From: an uncultured Treponema sp.
GTDB taxonomy: Bacteria; Spirochaetota; Spirochaetia; Treponematales; Treponemataceae
Length of the DNA: 17,208 bases
NCBI GenBank assembly: GCA_937915735.1
Contig: CALGGS010000258.1
Location: 1-17,208 of the forward strand
Reading direction: 5' to 3'
The number at the start of each line of letters is the position of its first letter. The stretch's first letter is position 1. A program made the translations under genes and the position numbers. This document shows, piece after piece, positions 1 to 5,988 of the stretch. The notes under the pieces are model-generated. The model ran no database searches. It was not told the DNA's origin and saw nothing but the letters and a program-made list of their open reading frames with translations.

Positions 1-35
1 CATGCAAGTGTTCAATTTAATGTTTGGCAAATTCA

Positions 36-54
36 AAAAGTCGAAATTAGGGCT
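36..54. repeat. Solitary copy of the inverted-repeat end found at 5671-5689
   Basis: The 19-nt string AAAAGTCGAAATTAGGGCT here is identical to the reverse complement of 5671-5689, which is part of the left terminal inverted repeat of the 243-bp element at 5666-5908. The match stops before the AATTA terminus: this copy continues TCATATT. It therefore looks like a truncated or diverged end of the same repeat family. Bases 1-35 show no recognisable gene. Confidence 0.6.
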
Positions 55-113
55 TCATATTCAAGCGAATCCTTGACAGGGCAAGCAATATTCCAACTTT
101 TTACGACTTTCAC

Positions 114-119
114 TATACT
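114..119 (+). promoter_or_regulatory. Candidate -10 box of hslO (leaderless arrangement)
   Basis: TATACT matches 5 of 6 bases of the sigma-70 -10 consensus and ends 6 nt before the hslO ATG, so transcription would begin at or next to the start codon. The best -35 at a 17-bp spacer (91-96, TTCCAA) is poor. A perfect TTGACA at 73-78 lies 35 bp away, too far to pair with it. Confidence 0.4.
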
Positions 120-125
120 TTTGGA

Positions 126-1079
126 ATGATTAAGGCAGAAATTACTGATAAGGATTTGATTTCGCATCTTGAAAAACTTCACAAGGACGAAATGACGATG
201 TTCATTATGGCGGACGGTCGCTTTCGAGGTGCATTTTTTCACGGAACTCGTTTTGTCAATCAGATGAGGGCTCAGCACAATCTTGGAATTCTTGAGACTA
301 TGATTCTGGGTCAGGCAAGCCTTTGCGCAGCTCTCTTGATTCCTACAATGAAGGGCCGGGAGCACCTTACCTTCAGATACGACACTAACGGACCGGCGGC
401 AGGCTTTTCTGTCGAGGCAGACTCCACCGGCTATGTGCGAGGTTATTTGCTTCAGGACAAAATCCCCATCGAAAAACCTCTTGAAAGCTGGGATTTGTCG
501 CCGTTTTTTGGGGAAGGCACCCTTTCAATTTCGAGGATTGGCGAAGGAATGAAAGAAGCTCAGACAGGAACAGTCGAAATCGTTCACAAAAATATTGCTC
601 AGGATTTGGCCTGGTATTTTTCTCAGAGCGAGCAGACTGACACGGCCTTCAACACGAGCGTTCAGTTTGACAATCTTGGTCGCGTTATTGGCGCTGGCGG
701 CTTATTTTTGCAGAAAATGCCTTCTTTTGGCGGAAAAAAATCTTCAAAATCAGAATTTTCAGAAATATCAGATGACGAACTGACTCAGCGAGTCGAAAAC
801 GCATTCCGTGCAATGCCTTCAATCGGAAAATGGTTCAGTGACGGAGGCGACATGGAAGATGTAATCTACGGACTTTTCCGGGAATTCAAGCCTCAGGTAA
901 CGCTGAACCGCGAAGTGATTTTTGACTGCCCCTGCTCAAAAGAAGGCTTCGTAAGTCACATTAAGGCGCTTCCAAAGGCAGAGCTGGCCGACATAATCGC
1001 AAATGACCCCAATCCTCTTGAAGTTGTCTGCCATACCTGCGGCAGCCGCTACAAAATCGAAAAAGAATTGCTCAAATAA
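126..1079 (+). CDS. hslO: Hsp33 redox-regulated molecular chaperone HslO
   Basis: This is a cytoplasmic holdase chaperone. In the family it is inactive while four cysteines bind zinc, and becomes active when oxidative stress forms disulphides, binding unfolding proteins until DnaK can refold them. The C-terminal redox switch is visible: C268-x-C270 and C302-x-x-C305, the Hsp33 CXC-X(27-32)-CXXC pattern. The N-terminal two thirds has the expected alpha/beta fold features (RFRGAFFHGTRFVNQM near the start, a GQA-type segment near residue 62). At 317 aa it is slightly longer than typical (about 290). No Shine-Dalgarno site precedes the ATG, and a -10-like TATACT ends 6 nt upstream. The gap to the PEGA gene is 37 nt and contains no hairpin, so co-transcription with the envelope genes downstream is possible. 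The identification is firm. Confidence 0.95.
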   Translation: MIKAEITDKDLISHLEKLHKDEMTMFIMADGRFRGAFFHGTRFVNQMRAQHNLGILETMILGQASLCAALLIPTMKGREHLTFRYDTNGPAAGFSVEADSTGYVRGYLLQDKIPIEKPLESWDLSPFFGEGTLSISRIGEGMKEAQTGTVEIVHKNIAQDLAWYFSQSEQTDTAFNTSVQFDNLGRVIGAGGLFLQKMPSFGGKKSSKSEFSEISDDELTQRVENAFRAMPSIGKWFSDGGDMEDVIYGLFREFKPQVTLNREVIFDCPCSKEGFVSHIKALPKAELADIIANDPNPLEVVCHTCGSRYKIEKELLK

Positions 1080-1108
1080 TTGAGAATAACTTTTTTTTCT
1101 GATAGGAT
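1080..1108 (+). promoter_or_regulatory. Possible promoter of the PEGA-degP pair
   Basis: TTGAGA (1080-1085, 5/6 of the -35 consensus) is followed after 17 bp by TAGGAT (1103-1108, 4/6 of the -10 consensus), ending 8 nt before the ATG at 1117. The same bases contain AGGA (1104-1107), which serves equally well as a Shine-Dalgarno site at 9 nt spacing. The region could thus be an internal promoter, a ribosome-binding site, or both. Confidence 0.3.
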
Positions 1109-1116
1109 AATGAATT

Positions 1117-1671
1117 ATGAAACGAATTTTATTTATTGTTGGTCTTATTTCAATAATTTCTCTTTCTCCTTTTTTTGCACAGGATGCCGAAAGCCAGCCA
1201 AAAAACGAACAGAATGACGAAAAAGCCGGAAGTGATTCGGCCGATGCTTTTGCAATTATTCCGGAGCTTGAAGCCGAAGAGGTTTCTAATCTTTCTTTTG
1301 GAAGAACAAAGGCTGTTTTTAAGACAAGCGTAAAAAGCTCTGCAATTTATCTGAACGGAAATTTACAGGGAAGAACTCCTCTTACTATTTCAAGTCTTGT
1401 CGAAGGCTACTATCTTCTCCGTGCCGAAAAAGAAGGCTATAAGCCTGTCGAAAATTTCGTTTATATCGAAAACTCAAAAGCAAAGACATTCTATGTTGAG
1501 CTTGAGATGGACGAAGAAACCCAGAAGCGAATGGATGCGCGTTCAGAAAGAGCGGCTCAGCGCGAAGCAGAGAAAGCGGCTCAGCGTGAAGCAGAAAAAG
1601 CCCAGGCCTCAAATGAAAGCGCGCAAAGCGCAGAAGTGCCGGCGGAATCTGGAATCGGAGATGCAAAATGA
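1117..1671 (+). CDS. Secreted PEGA-domain protein
   Basis: This is a 184-aa exported protein. Residues 1-21 form a signal peptide (MKR, a hydrophobic stretch, then FFA|QD). An acidic low-complexity linker follows to about residue 60. Residues 66-130 look like a PEGA domain: a small beta domain with the LNGNLQGRTPLTI strand-turn at about 79-91 and a following EGYYLLRAEKEGY segment. PEGA domains are common in surface and envelope proteins, but their biochemical role is poorly defined. The C-terminus (about 133-164) is charged and probably helical, with a tandem 8-residue repeat (AAQREAEK). The start has an AGGA Shine-Dalgarno site 9 nt upstream. The stop overlaps the next start (ATGA), so translation is probably coupled to the downstream HtrA protease. 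That suggests a joint periplasmic or envelope role, which is inference. Confidence 0.8.
   Translation: MKRILFIVGLISIISLSPFFAQDAESQPKNEQNDEKAGSDSADAFAIIPELEAEEVSNLSFGRTKAVFKTSVKSSAIYLNGNLQGRTPLTISSLVEGYYLLRAEKEGYKPVENFVYIENSKAKTFYVELEMDEETQKRMDARSERAAQREAEKAAQREAEKAQASNESAQSAEVPAESGIGDAK
1552..1599 (+). repeat. Two tandem 24-bp units inside the PEGA gene
   Basis: Units 1552-1575 and 1576-1599 both begin GCGGCTCAGCG and differ at two positions (C/T and G/A, both silent). They encode two copies of AAQREAEK in the charged C-terminal helix. In-frame change in copy number is possible. Confidence 0.8.
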
Positions 1672-2999
1672 AGTTATATTCTCGCTCTCAGCTTGTAAAA
1701 TCCACTTTTTTGGGGATTGGCCTTGGGGCATTTGTCGCTCTTGCCGGAGTTTTTTATTTCTCCCATAATCCTGCGAATGACAGAAATTCAAGCGAAGCGG
1801 CAGAACTTTCAGAAAAAAATTCCGATGAATCAGAAAAATCTGAAATCTCAAAAAACACAGCCGGAAATGACGATTTTTCTTCTTCAAAAATAATCGAAGA
1901 AAAGGCTATTCCTGTCGCAAGTAAATCCTACTCTTCCCAGTACACTCAGGACGAGGAGCAGAACATTTCTGTCTACGAAAAATGCAACGAGGCTGTAGTA
2001 AACATAACGACTCAGGTAATGGGAATCAACTGGTTTTTGGAGCCTGTCGTTCAGGAAGGCGGTTCTGGCTCAGGCTCAATCATCGATAAGCGGGGCTATG
2101 TCGTCACAAATGTTCATGTAATTTCAAACGCAAGCAAAATCAACATCTCACTTGCAGACGGAACTTCTTACGAAGGAACTGTAATCGGAAAAGACACAGA
2201 AAGCGACATCGCCGTCATAAAATTTGATCCGCCTGACAATGTAACTTTAAAAACAATCGATTTCGGCGACTCAAACAACTTAAAGGTCGGACAAAAGGTA
2301 ATAGCAATCGGAAATCCTTTCGCTCTGGAACGCACTATGACAACAGGAATCATTTCGGGGCTGGGCAGACCAATTCAGGAAAGCACGAATGTCATCATCC
2401 GGAATATGATTCAGACCGACGCGGCAATCAACCCTGGAAACTCAGGCGGTCCTCTTTTGGACACAAACGGAAAAATGGTCGGAATCAACACGATGATTAT
2501 CTCAAATTCAGGCTCTTCCGCAGGCGTTGGCTTCGCAGTTCCTGTCAGCACGGCACGCAGGGTTGTTGATGACCTTATAAAATACCGGAAAGTAAACCGC
2601 GGGGTTTTAAAAATCACTCCAGTCCAGATGACTTCTTCAATCGCCCGATACGCCAGACTTTCAATCTCAACGGGAATTTTAGTAAGCGAGGTTGAAAAAG
2701 GCTCTTCTACCGAAAAGTCAGGAATTTTAGGCGGAACAGAGCAGGTTCAGTACGGAAGCCGGTTCAATCCGACGACAATTTACTTAGGCGGCGACATCAT
2801 CACGGGAATCGACAACATCACCGTAAGAACTTACGCCGACTACACGAGCGCTCTTGAATCAAAAAGACCGGGAGACACCGTAACGGTCACTGTTTTCCGA
2901 AACAACGAATACAAAAAAATAAAGGTCACGCTGGACGGAAAGGATTCCGCTCAGGCAAGCTCAAGCTCACAGACAAGCCGGCAAAGCACTCAGCTCTAG
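1668..2999 (+). CDS. HtrA/DegP-family trypsin-like serine protease with one PDZ domain
   Basis: This is a 443-aa envelope protease. A single N-terminal membrane segment (about 12-30) anchors it or acts as an uncleaved signal. It is followed by a Ser/Glu-rich linker (about 36-100). The protease domain (about 100-305) carries the catalytic triad: H150 in TNVHVI, D180 in ESDIAVIK and S259 in GNSGGP. One PDZ domain spans about 311-423, and a Ser/Gln-rich tail ends the protein. HtrA proteases degrade or refold misfolded exported proteins. The DegS/HtrA-like single PDZ layout fits a membrane-tethered enzyme better than soluble DegP, which has two PDZ domains. The ATG overlaps the PEGA gene's stop and has a GGAG-type site upstream. 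The 3' end lies 6 nt from the convergent diguanylate cyclase gene. The family is certain; the exact orthology (degP, degQ, degS or htrA) cannot be settled here. Confidence 0.93.
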   Translation: MKLYSRSQLVKSTFLGIGLGAFVALAGVFYFSHNPANDRNSSEAAELSEKNSDESEKSEISKNTAGNDDFSSSKIIEEKAIPVASKSYSSQYTQDEEQNISVYEKCNEAVVNITTQVMGINWFLEPVVQEGGSGSGSIIDKRGYVVTNVHVISNASKINISLADGTSYEGTVIGKDTESDIAVIKFDPPDNVTLKTIDFGDSNNLKVGQKVIAIGNPFALERTMTTGIISGLGRPIQESTNVIIRNMIQTDAAINPGNSGGPLLDTNGKMVGINTMIISNSGSSAGVGFAVPVSTARRVVDDLIKYRKVNRGVLKITPVQMTSSIARYARLSISTGILVSEVEKGSSTEKSGILGGTEQVQYGSRFNPTTIYLGGDIITGIDNITVRTYADYTSALESKRPGDTVTVTVFRNNEYKKIKVTLDGKDSAQASSSSQTSRQSTQL

Positions 3000-3005
3000 C
3001 AAAAA

Positions 3006-4676
3006 TTACTCACGGCCTTCCTTCATCTCAGTTTTTCGTGAGTACATTTTTTCGTCGGCTTTTTCCATCGCAATCTTAAAATCCGCTGGGCTTTTTGGCG
3101 TAAAGAATTCGTAGCCATAAGCCGCCGAAAATTTAAATTCATTATCCTCCTGCTCCGCCACGGCTTCATCAAAATGGTGGAGCATAGTCAGGATATTCTC
3201 GCGGTAAAGATTCTGGCAGACACAGACGAATTCATCTCCGCCGATTCTGTATATTTCGCCCTTTCCGTTTACAATTTTCGTAATGCAATCACAAAAAGAT
3301 TTTATTACCTTGTCACCAACTAAGTGTCCGTACTTGTCATTAATTTTTTTGAGGTTGTTCATATCAAAAACAATCAAGCAATACTCACCTTGCGGACGAG
3401 TCGTTTCATTAAAATTTTCGATTAGCGTGTACCATGCCGTTTTGTTGTTCACGCCTGTCGCCATATCAATAAAAGCGAGGTTCTTGTAGGTATCAGCCTT
3501 ATTGATTGCCTCAAAAAGCTTAAGCTGCTTTTGATAAGCGATTAAAATCATTGCGATAAAAATCACCGCCAGGCCAAAGCTCATCACGGAGCTTAAAAAT
3601 TGCTTGTTTAACAGGGAAAATGCCGTAAAGGTAAAAATCACGACGGAAATCAGCATTGAAAAAACGAGAAGATATTTCAGCCTGCTTTCCTTGAGCCATT
3701 CTTCCTTGAAAAGAGTAACGACAGTGTAAAGACAAATTGCCACATAAATAAAATGTGACATAAAAACCGTATCGGTAAGGGCACGAATTCCTAAAATCTG
3801 TAATAAGAGCTGTACAAAAATAGTTGCGATTATTATCCAGAAAATTGCGTTTATGAATTTTGATTTTGGCTTTTCTATAATGCTATTCAGGAAAAAATAT
3901 GTAAAAATCGGCATAAAAAGCTGACTCATATATTTTAAGCACCACAAAAGAGGAAGATAGCCGGTAAAGAAAAACAGAAGGGTTGAATCGTCCAACTGCC
4001 ACAATCCAATGCAAAATGTAAGAAGAGACAAGTGAAGGAGAGTGAAATCCTTTCTGTTTGAGCGGGTAAAAAGATGGCTTGTACAGAAGAGGAAAATAGA
4101 GGCGACGATGAACATAACGCCGAGCAAAAAGCTGGAAATATGCTCCATTACGATAGAAAAAAGAACCTGAGAACGGTCACCAAGAAGAATATCCTTGTAA
4201 AGGCCTTCGCAGGATTTTACGCTAGTTCTAGTTTCGATGCAAAGCGTTGAAATTTCGTAAAATCTTGGGATTTCAATAAGGTTGTAGACAGAACGATATG
4301 ATATTAAATTTTTAGGATGCGTTGCCGTACTGAAGGAGTAAATCACAGAATTGTTGAGTCTTACGGTAATGTCCTGATGCTCTGAATAAAAACAAAGCGA
4401 GACATTGCCATCTTCAAGCGGCAGAAGCGTATGATAGATTCTGGAAATTCCGTCTTCTGCAGGAATTTTTACCGGAAGCGAGGGAATTTCGATTCTTTCG
4501 CCATATTTTGAATAATAATACCAGCCCTTGTCGAAGGTTTTCGGCTCATTATTGATTAGCTTTTTATTTTCGCTATTGCGTCCCATAAAAAGCACGAAAA
4601 CAATGATAGCAGAAAGGACAAAAAAGAGGATTTTGAAAATGCTATATTTCAGAGAACTTAAAACAGACTTTTTCAT
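3006..4676 (-). CDS. Membrane diguanylate cyclase: ectodomain, 7TM region and GGDEF domain
   Basis: This 556-aa protein is predicted to make cyclic di-GMP from two GTP in response to a signal outside the cytoplasm. In order: a membrane segment at 12-31; an extracytoplasmic, beta-rich domain at about 45-170; about seven membrane segments between 173 and 381, resembling 7TMR-DISM receptors; a short linker; and a GGDEF domain from about 395 to 548. The active-site motif is intact (RIGGDEF, with GGDEF at 479-483), as is the metal and GTP segment D438-MNNLKKINDKYGH. The RxxD inhibitory site expected nine residues before GGDEF is absent (N470-GKG instead), so classical product inhibition is not expected. 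It is the second gene of an operon, starting 5 nt after the PAP2-like gene's stop. The likely input is a small ligand bound outside the membrane; this is inference. Confidence 0.9.
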   Translation of the reverse strand: MKKSVLSSLKYSIFKILFFVLSAIIVFVLFMGRNSENKKLINNEPKTFDKGWYYYSKYGERIEIPSLPVKIPAEDGISRIYHTLLPLEDGNVSLCFYSEHQDITVRLNNSVIYSFSTATHPKNLISYRSVYNLIEIPRFYEISTLCIETRTSVKSCEGLYKDILLGDRSQVLFSIVMEHISSFLLGVMFIVASIFLFCTSHLFTRSNRKDFTLLHLSLLTFCIGLWQLDDSTLLFFFTGYLPLLWCLKYMSQLFMPIFTYFFLNSIIEKPKSKFINAIFWIIIATIFVQLLLQILGIRALTDTVFMSHFIYVAICLYTVVTLFKEEWLKESRLKYLLVFSMLISVVIFTFTAFSLLNKQFLSSVMSFGLAVIFIAMILIAYQKQLKLFEAINKADTYKNLAFIDMATGVNNKTAWYTLIENFNETTRPQGEYCLIVFDMNNLKKINDKYGHLVGDKVIKSFCDCITKIVNGKGEIYRIGGDEFVCVCQNLYRENILTMLHHFDEAVAEQEDNEFKFSAAYGYEFFTPKSPADFKIAMEKADEKMYSRKTEMKEGRE

Positions 4677-4681
4677 TTTCT

Positions 4682-5578
4682 TCAGCCCTTTATATTTTCG
4701 GAAGTCTTTTCATAAGCTGCCAGAAAATTCCAGATTGGCTCGTACCAATTTCCGCATTTTTCGCTTTCCGCAAGATAATTTTCAAAGCTTGAACGAATAT
4801 AATTTCGGATTTCCATTGAATCTTTTTCTGTAAAGCCTTCGGGAGTTAAAAACAAGCTGTCAATGAAGGCTCTTGCGTCTTCGATTGAAAGCCATTCCTT
4901 AAAATTTGAAACGACAAGATATAGGGCAGCCGGAATACAATTTACGGAATGTTGCTTTACATACAAAACCGTCTCTGTTATTTCGAGAGCCCCTTCATAA
5001 AGCTCCTTGCCCCATTGACTTTTTTCGGTCTCGCTAAAGTCCTCCGTTTCAAAAATGTGCCTGTAAAAGCCGTAAGCGAGAAAAACCGTAGCTACATGAA
5101 GGCTTGGAACACAAAGATAGTGGGGGTCAAGCGCATGAATCTGACGGAATTCCTTTGTTTCCTTGTAAAGAGGGCGGTCCGTCGTAGTCAGACGAAAGTG
5201 ATAAATTTTTCCACAGCACTGATAAAGCTTTCTGAAACGAAGCATCCACTTTTTCGTAAGGACGCTTGCGTGCCAAAAGCCGAACTTTTTAACGAGCATT
5301 GCAAGGGGACGGACCCAATGATTTATAAAATCAAGATAGATTGTAACCTTAGACGGCGTGAAGGGAATCTTTTTGTCGAGAGAATGGTCAACATGTACAA
5401 TCGGAATATGCAGGATATGAATTTTTTCGAAATATTGCAGAAAAAAAAATTCTTTTAGAATAGTTGCAAAGCATTTAAAATTAGTAATAAAGCTCGGGGG
5501 ACCAAAAAGAACTCCTGCATAAGCCACAAGCGGATTGAATGATTTTAAAGGTTTATTGTCAAAGATTTTTGGCTTCAT
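4682..5578 (-). CDS. PAP2-superfamily-like protein with incomplete motifs; function unknown
   Basis: This 298-aa protein is not firmly recognised. Residues 155-175 (LCVPSLHVATVFLAYGFYRH) resemble motif 2 of the PAP2 acid phosphatase/phosphotransferase superfamily (PSGH; PSLH in some lipid-processing members), with H161 as the candidate catalytic acid. Motif 3 would be at 201-214 (ending KQHSVN). The histidine H210 is present, but the preceding SR pair and the Asp four residues later are not. An RP pair at 135-136 could belong to motif 1, but its Lys spacing is wrong. There are no clear membrane helices, unlike typical membrane PAP2 proteins. The start is supported by a promoter-like TTAACA/TAAAAT pair just upstream. 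It is the first gene of an operon with the diguanylate cyclase. It could be a divergent phosphatase or an inactive binding protein. Confidence 0.5.
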   Translation of the reverse strand: MKPKIFDNKPLKSFNPLVAYAGVLFGPPSFITNFKCFATILKEFFFLQYFEKIHILHIPIVHVDHSLDKKIPFTPSKVTIYLDFINHWVRPLAMLVKKFGFWHASVLTKKWMLRFRKLYQCCGKIYHFRLTTTDRPLYKETKEFRQIHALDPHYLCVPSLHVATVFLAYGFYRHIFETEDFSETEKSQWGKELYEGALEITETVLYVKQHSVNCIPAALYLVVSNFKEWLSIEDARAFIDSLFLTPEGFTEKDSMEIRNYIRSSFENYLAESEKCGNWYEPIWNFLAAYEKTSENIKG

Positions 5579-5588
5579 TCTGTCTCAT

Positions 5589-5616
5589 ATTTTAACGAAA
5601 AAAGACGAAATGTTAA
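5589..5616 (-). promoter_or_regulatory. Candidate promoter of the PAP2-like/GGDEF operon
   Basis: On the minus strand, TTAACA (5616-5611, 5/6 of the -35 consensus) is followed after 16 bp by TAAAAT (5594-5589, 5/6 of the -10 consensus). The -10 box ends 10 nt before the ATG, giving a predicted leader of only a few nucleotides. No Shine-Dalgarno site is visible. Confidence 0.5.
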
Positions 5617-5632
5617 AGTAAGCAGTAAGGGT

Positions 5633-5660
5633 ATCTCTAAAAATTGCAATTTTTAGAGAT
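5633..5660. repeat. Palindromic dispersed repeat, copy 1
   Basis: This is a perfect 28-bp palindrome with arms ATCTCTAAAAATTG / CAATTTTTAGAGAT. Its central 26 bp recur exactly at 9331-9356, and both copies are followed by a TCCC motif one base after the shared palindrome. The arms could fold into an AT-rich hairpin or bind a dimeric protein. No T-run follows, so it is not a typical terminator. Confidence 0.85.
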
Positions 5661-5665
5661 TCCCG

Positions 5666-5908
5666 TAATTAGCCCTAATTTCGACTTTTCTTTACAGTTA
5701 TTGAAAAAATAGCGTTTTTAAACGAAAAAGCAGTGCGGGCGCGGAACACTCGCAGGTGAGAAAATCCCTCATGGAGCAAAACCCTATTAGCCCCACCAAT
5801 CGCATAAAAAATAAATGCTTTAGGCTGCGCGTGTGAAGCGAACGTGTCTTTTTCGATTTTAAACACAATTTTCTTGTGAGTGACGAAAGTCGACATTTGG
5901 GCTAATTA
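5666..5908. mobile_element. Candidate MITE: 243-bp element with 23-bp terminal inverted repeats
   Basis: The left end (5666-5688) begins TAATTAGCCC and ends TCGACTTT. The right end (5886-5908) is its reverse complement at 21 of 23 positions, beginning AAAGTCGA and ending GGGCTAATTA. The outermost TA at each end could be a duplicated target, as made by IS630/Tc1-mariner-type transposases. The interior of about 197 bp shows no recognisable gene. A 19-nt piece of the end recurs at 36-54. Non-autonomous status and the transposase family are inference from structure alone. Confidence 0.55.
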
Positions 5909-5951
5909 GACAAAGATAAGAAAGCCCATAAGAGCCGCAAGATGCGCGAAA

Positions 5952-5980
5952 TTGAAAAAAAAGCTGTTTCGACTTATAAT
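5952..5980 (+). promoter_or_regulatory. Near-consensus sigma-70 promoter of the radical SAM gene
   Basis: TTGAAA (5952-5957, 5/6) and TATAAT (5975-5980, 6/6) are separated by 17 bp. The -10 box ends 8 nt before the ATG at 5989, so the predicted transcription start falls within about 0-3 nt of the start codon. There is no Shine-Dalgarno sequence in the gap (CTCTCTAA). Confidence 0.8.
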
Positions 5981-5988
5981 CTCTCTAA

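Larger units (their letters stand above)
5579..5988. other. Divergent intergenic region carrying repeats and two promoters
   Basis: This is the only gene-free stretch over 300 nt. From left to right it holds the promoter of the minus-strand PAP2-like operon, a 28-bp perfect palindrome (5633-5660), a 243-bp element with terminal inverted repeats (5666-5908), about 40 nt of unremarkable sequence, and the promoter of the radical SAM gene (5952-5980). A 73-codon reading frame inside the element (minus strand, about 5896-5675) has no start context or recognisable domain and is not called. Confidence 0.75.

Noticed and set aside
73..78. Perfect TTGACA as the -35 box of hslO
   Set aside because: No -10-like hexamer lies 16-18 bp downstream, and TATACT is 35 bp away, so the match is probably incidental.
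1086..1100. T-rich run after hslO as a terminator
   Set aside because: There is no stem-loop before the T-run, so nothing supports termination between hslO and the PEGA gene.
4949..5458. 169-codon plus-strand frame opposite the PAP2-like gene
   Set aside because: It is an antisense shadow with no domain, start context or codon pattern of its own; the minus-strand gene has an operon partner and a promoter.
5675..5896. 73-codon minus-strand reading frame inside the 243-bp element
   Set aside because: It has no ribosome-binding site and no recognisable domain, and it lies almost entirely within the repeat element, partly in its terminal repeats; it is most likely chance.
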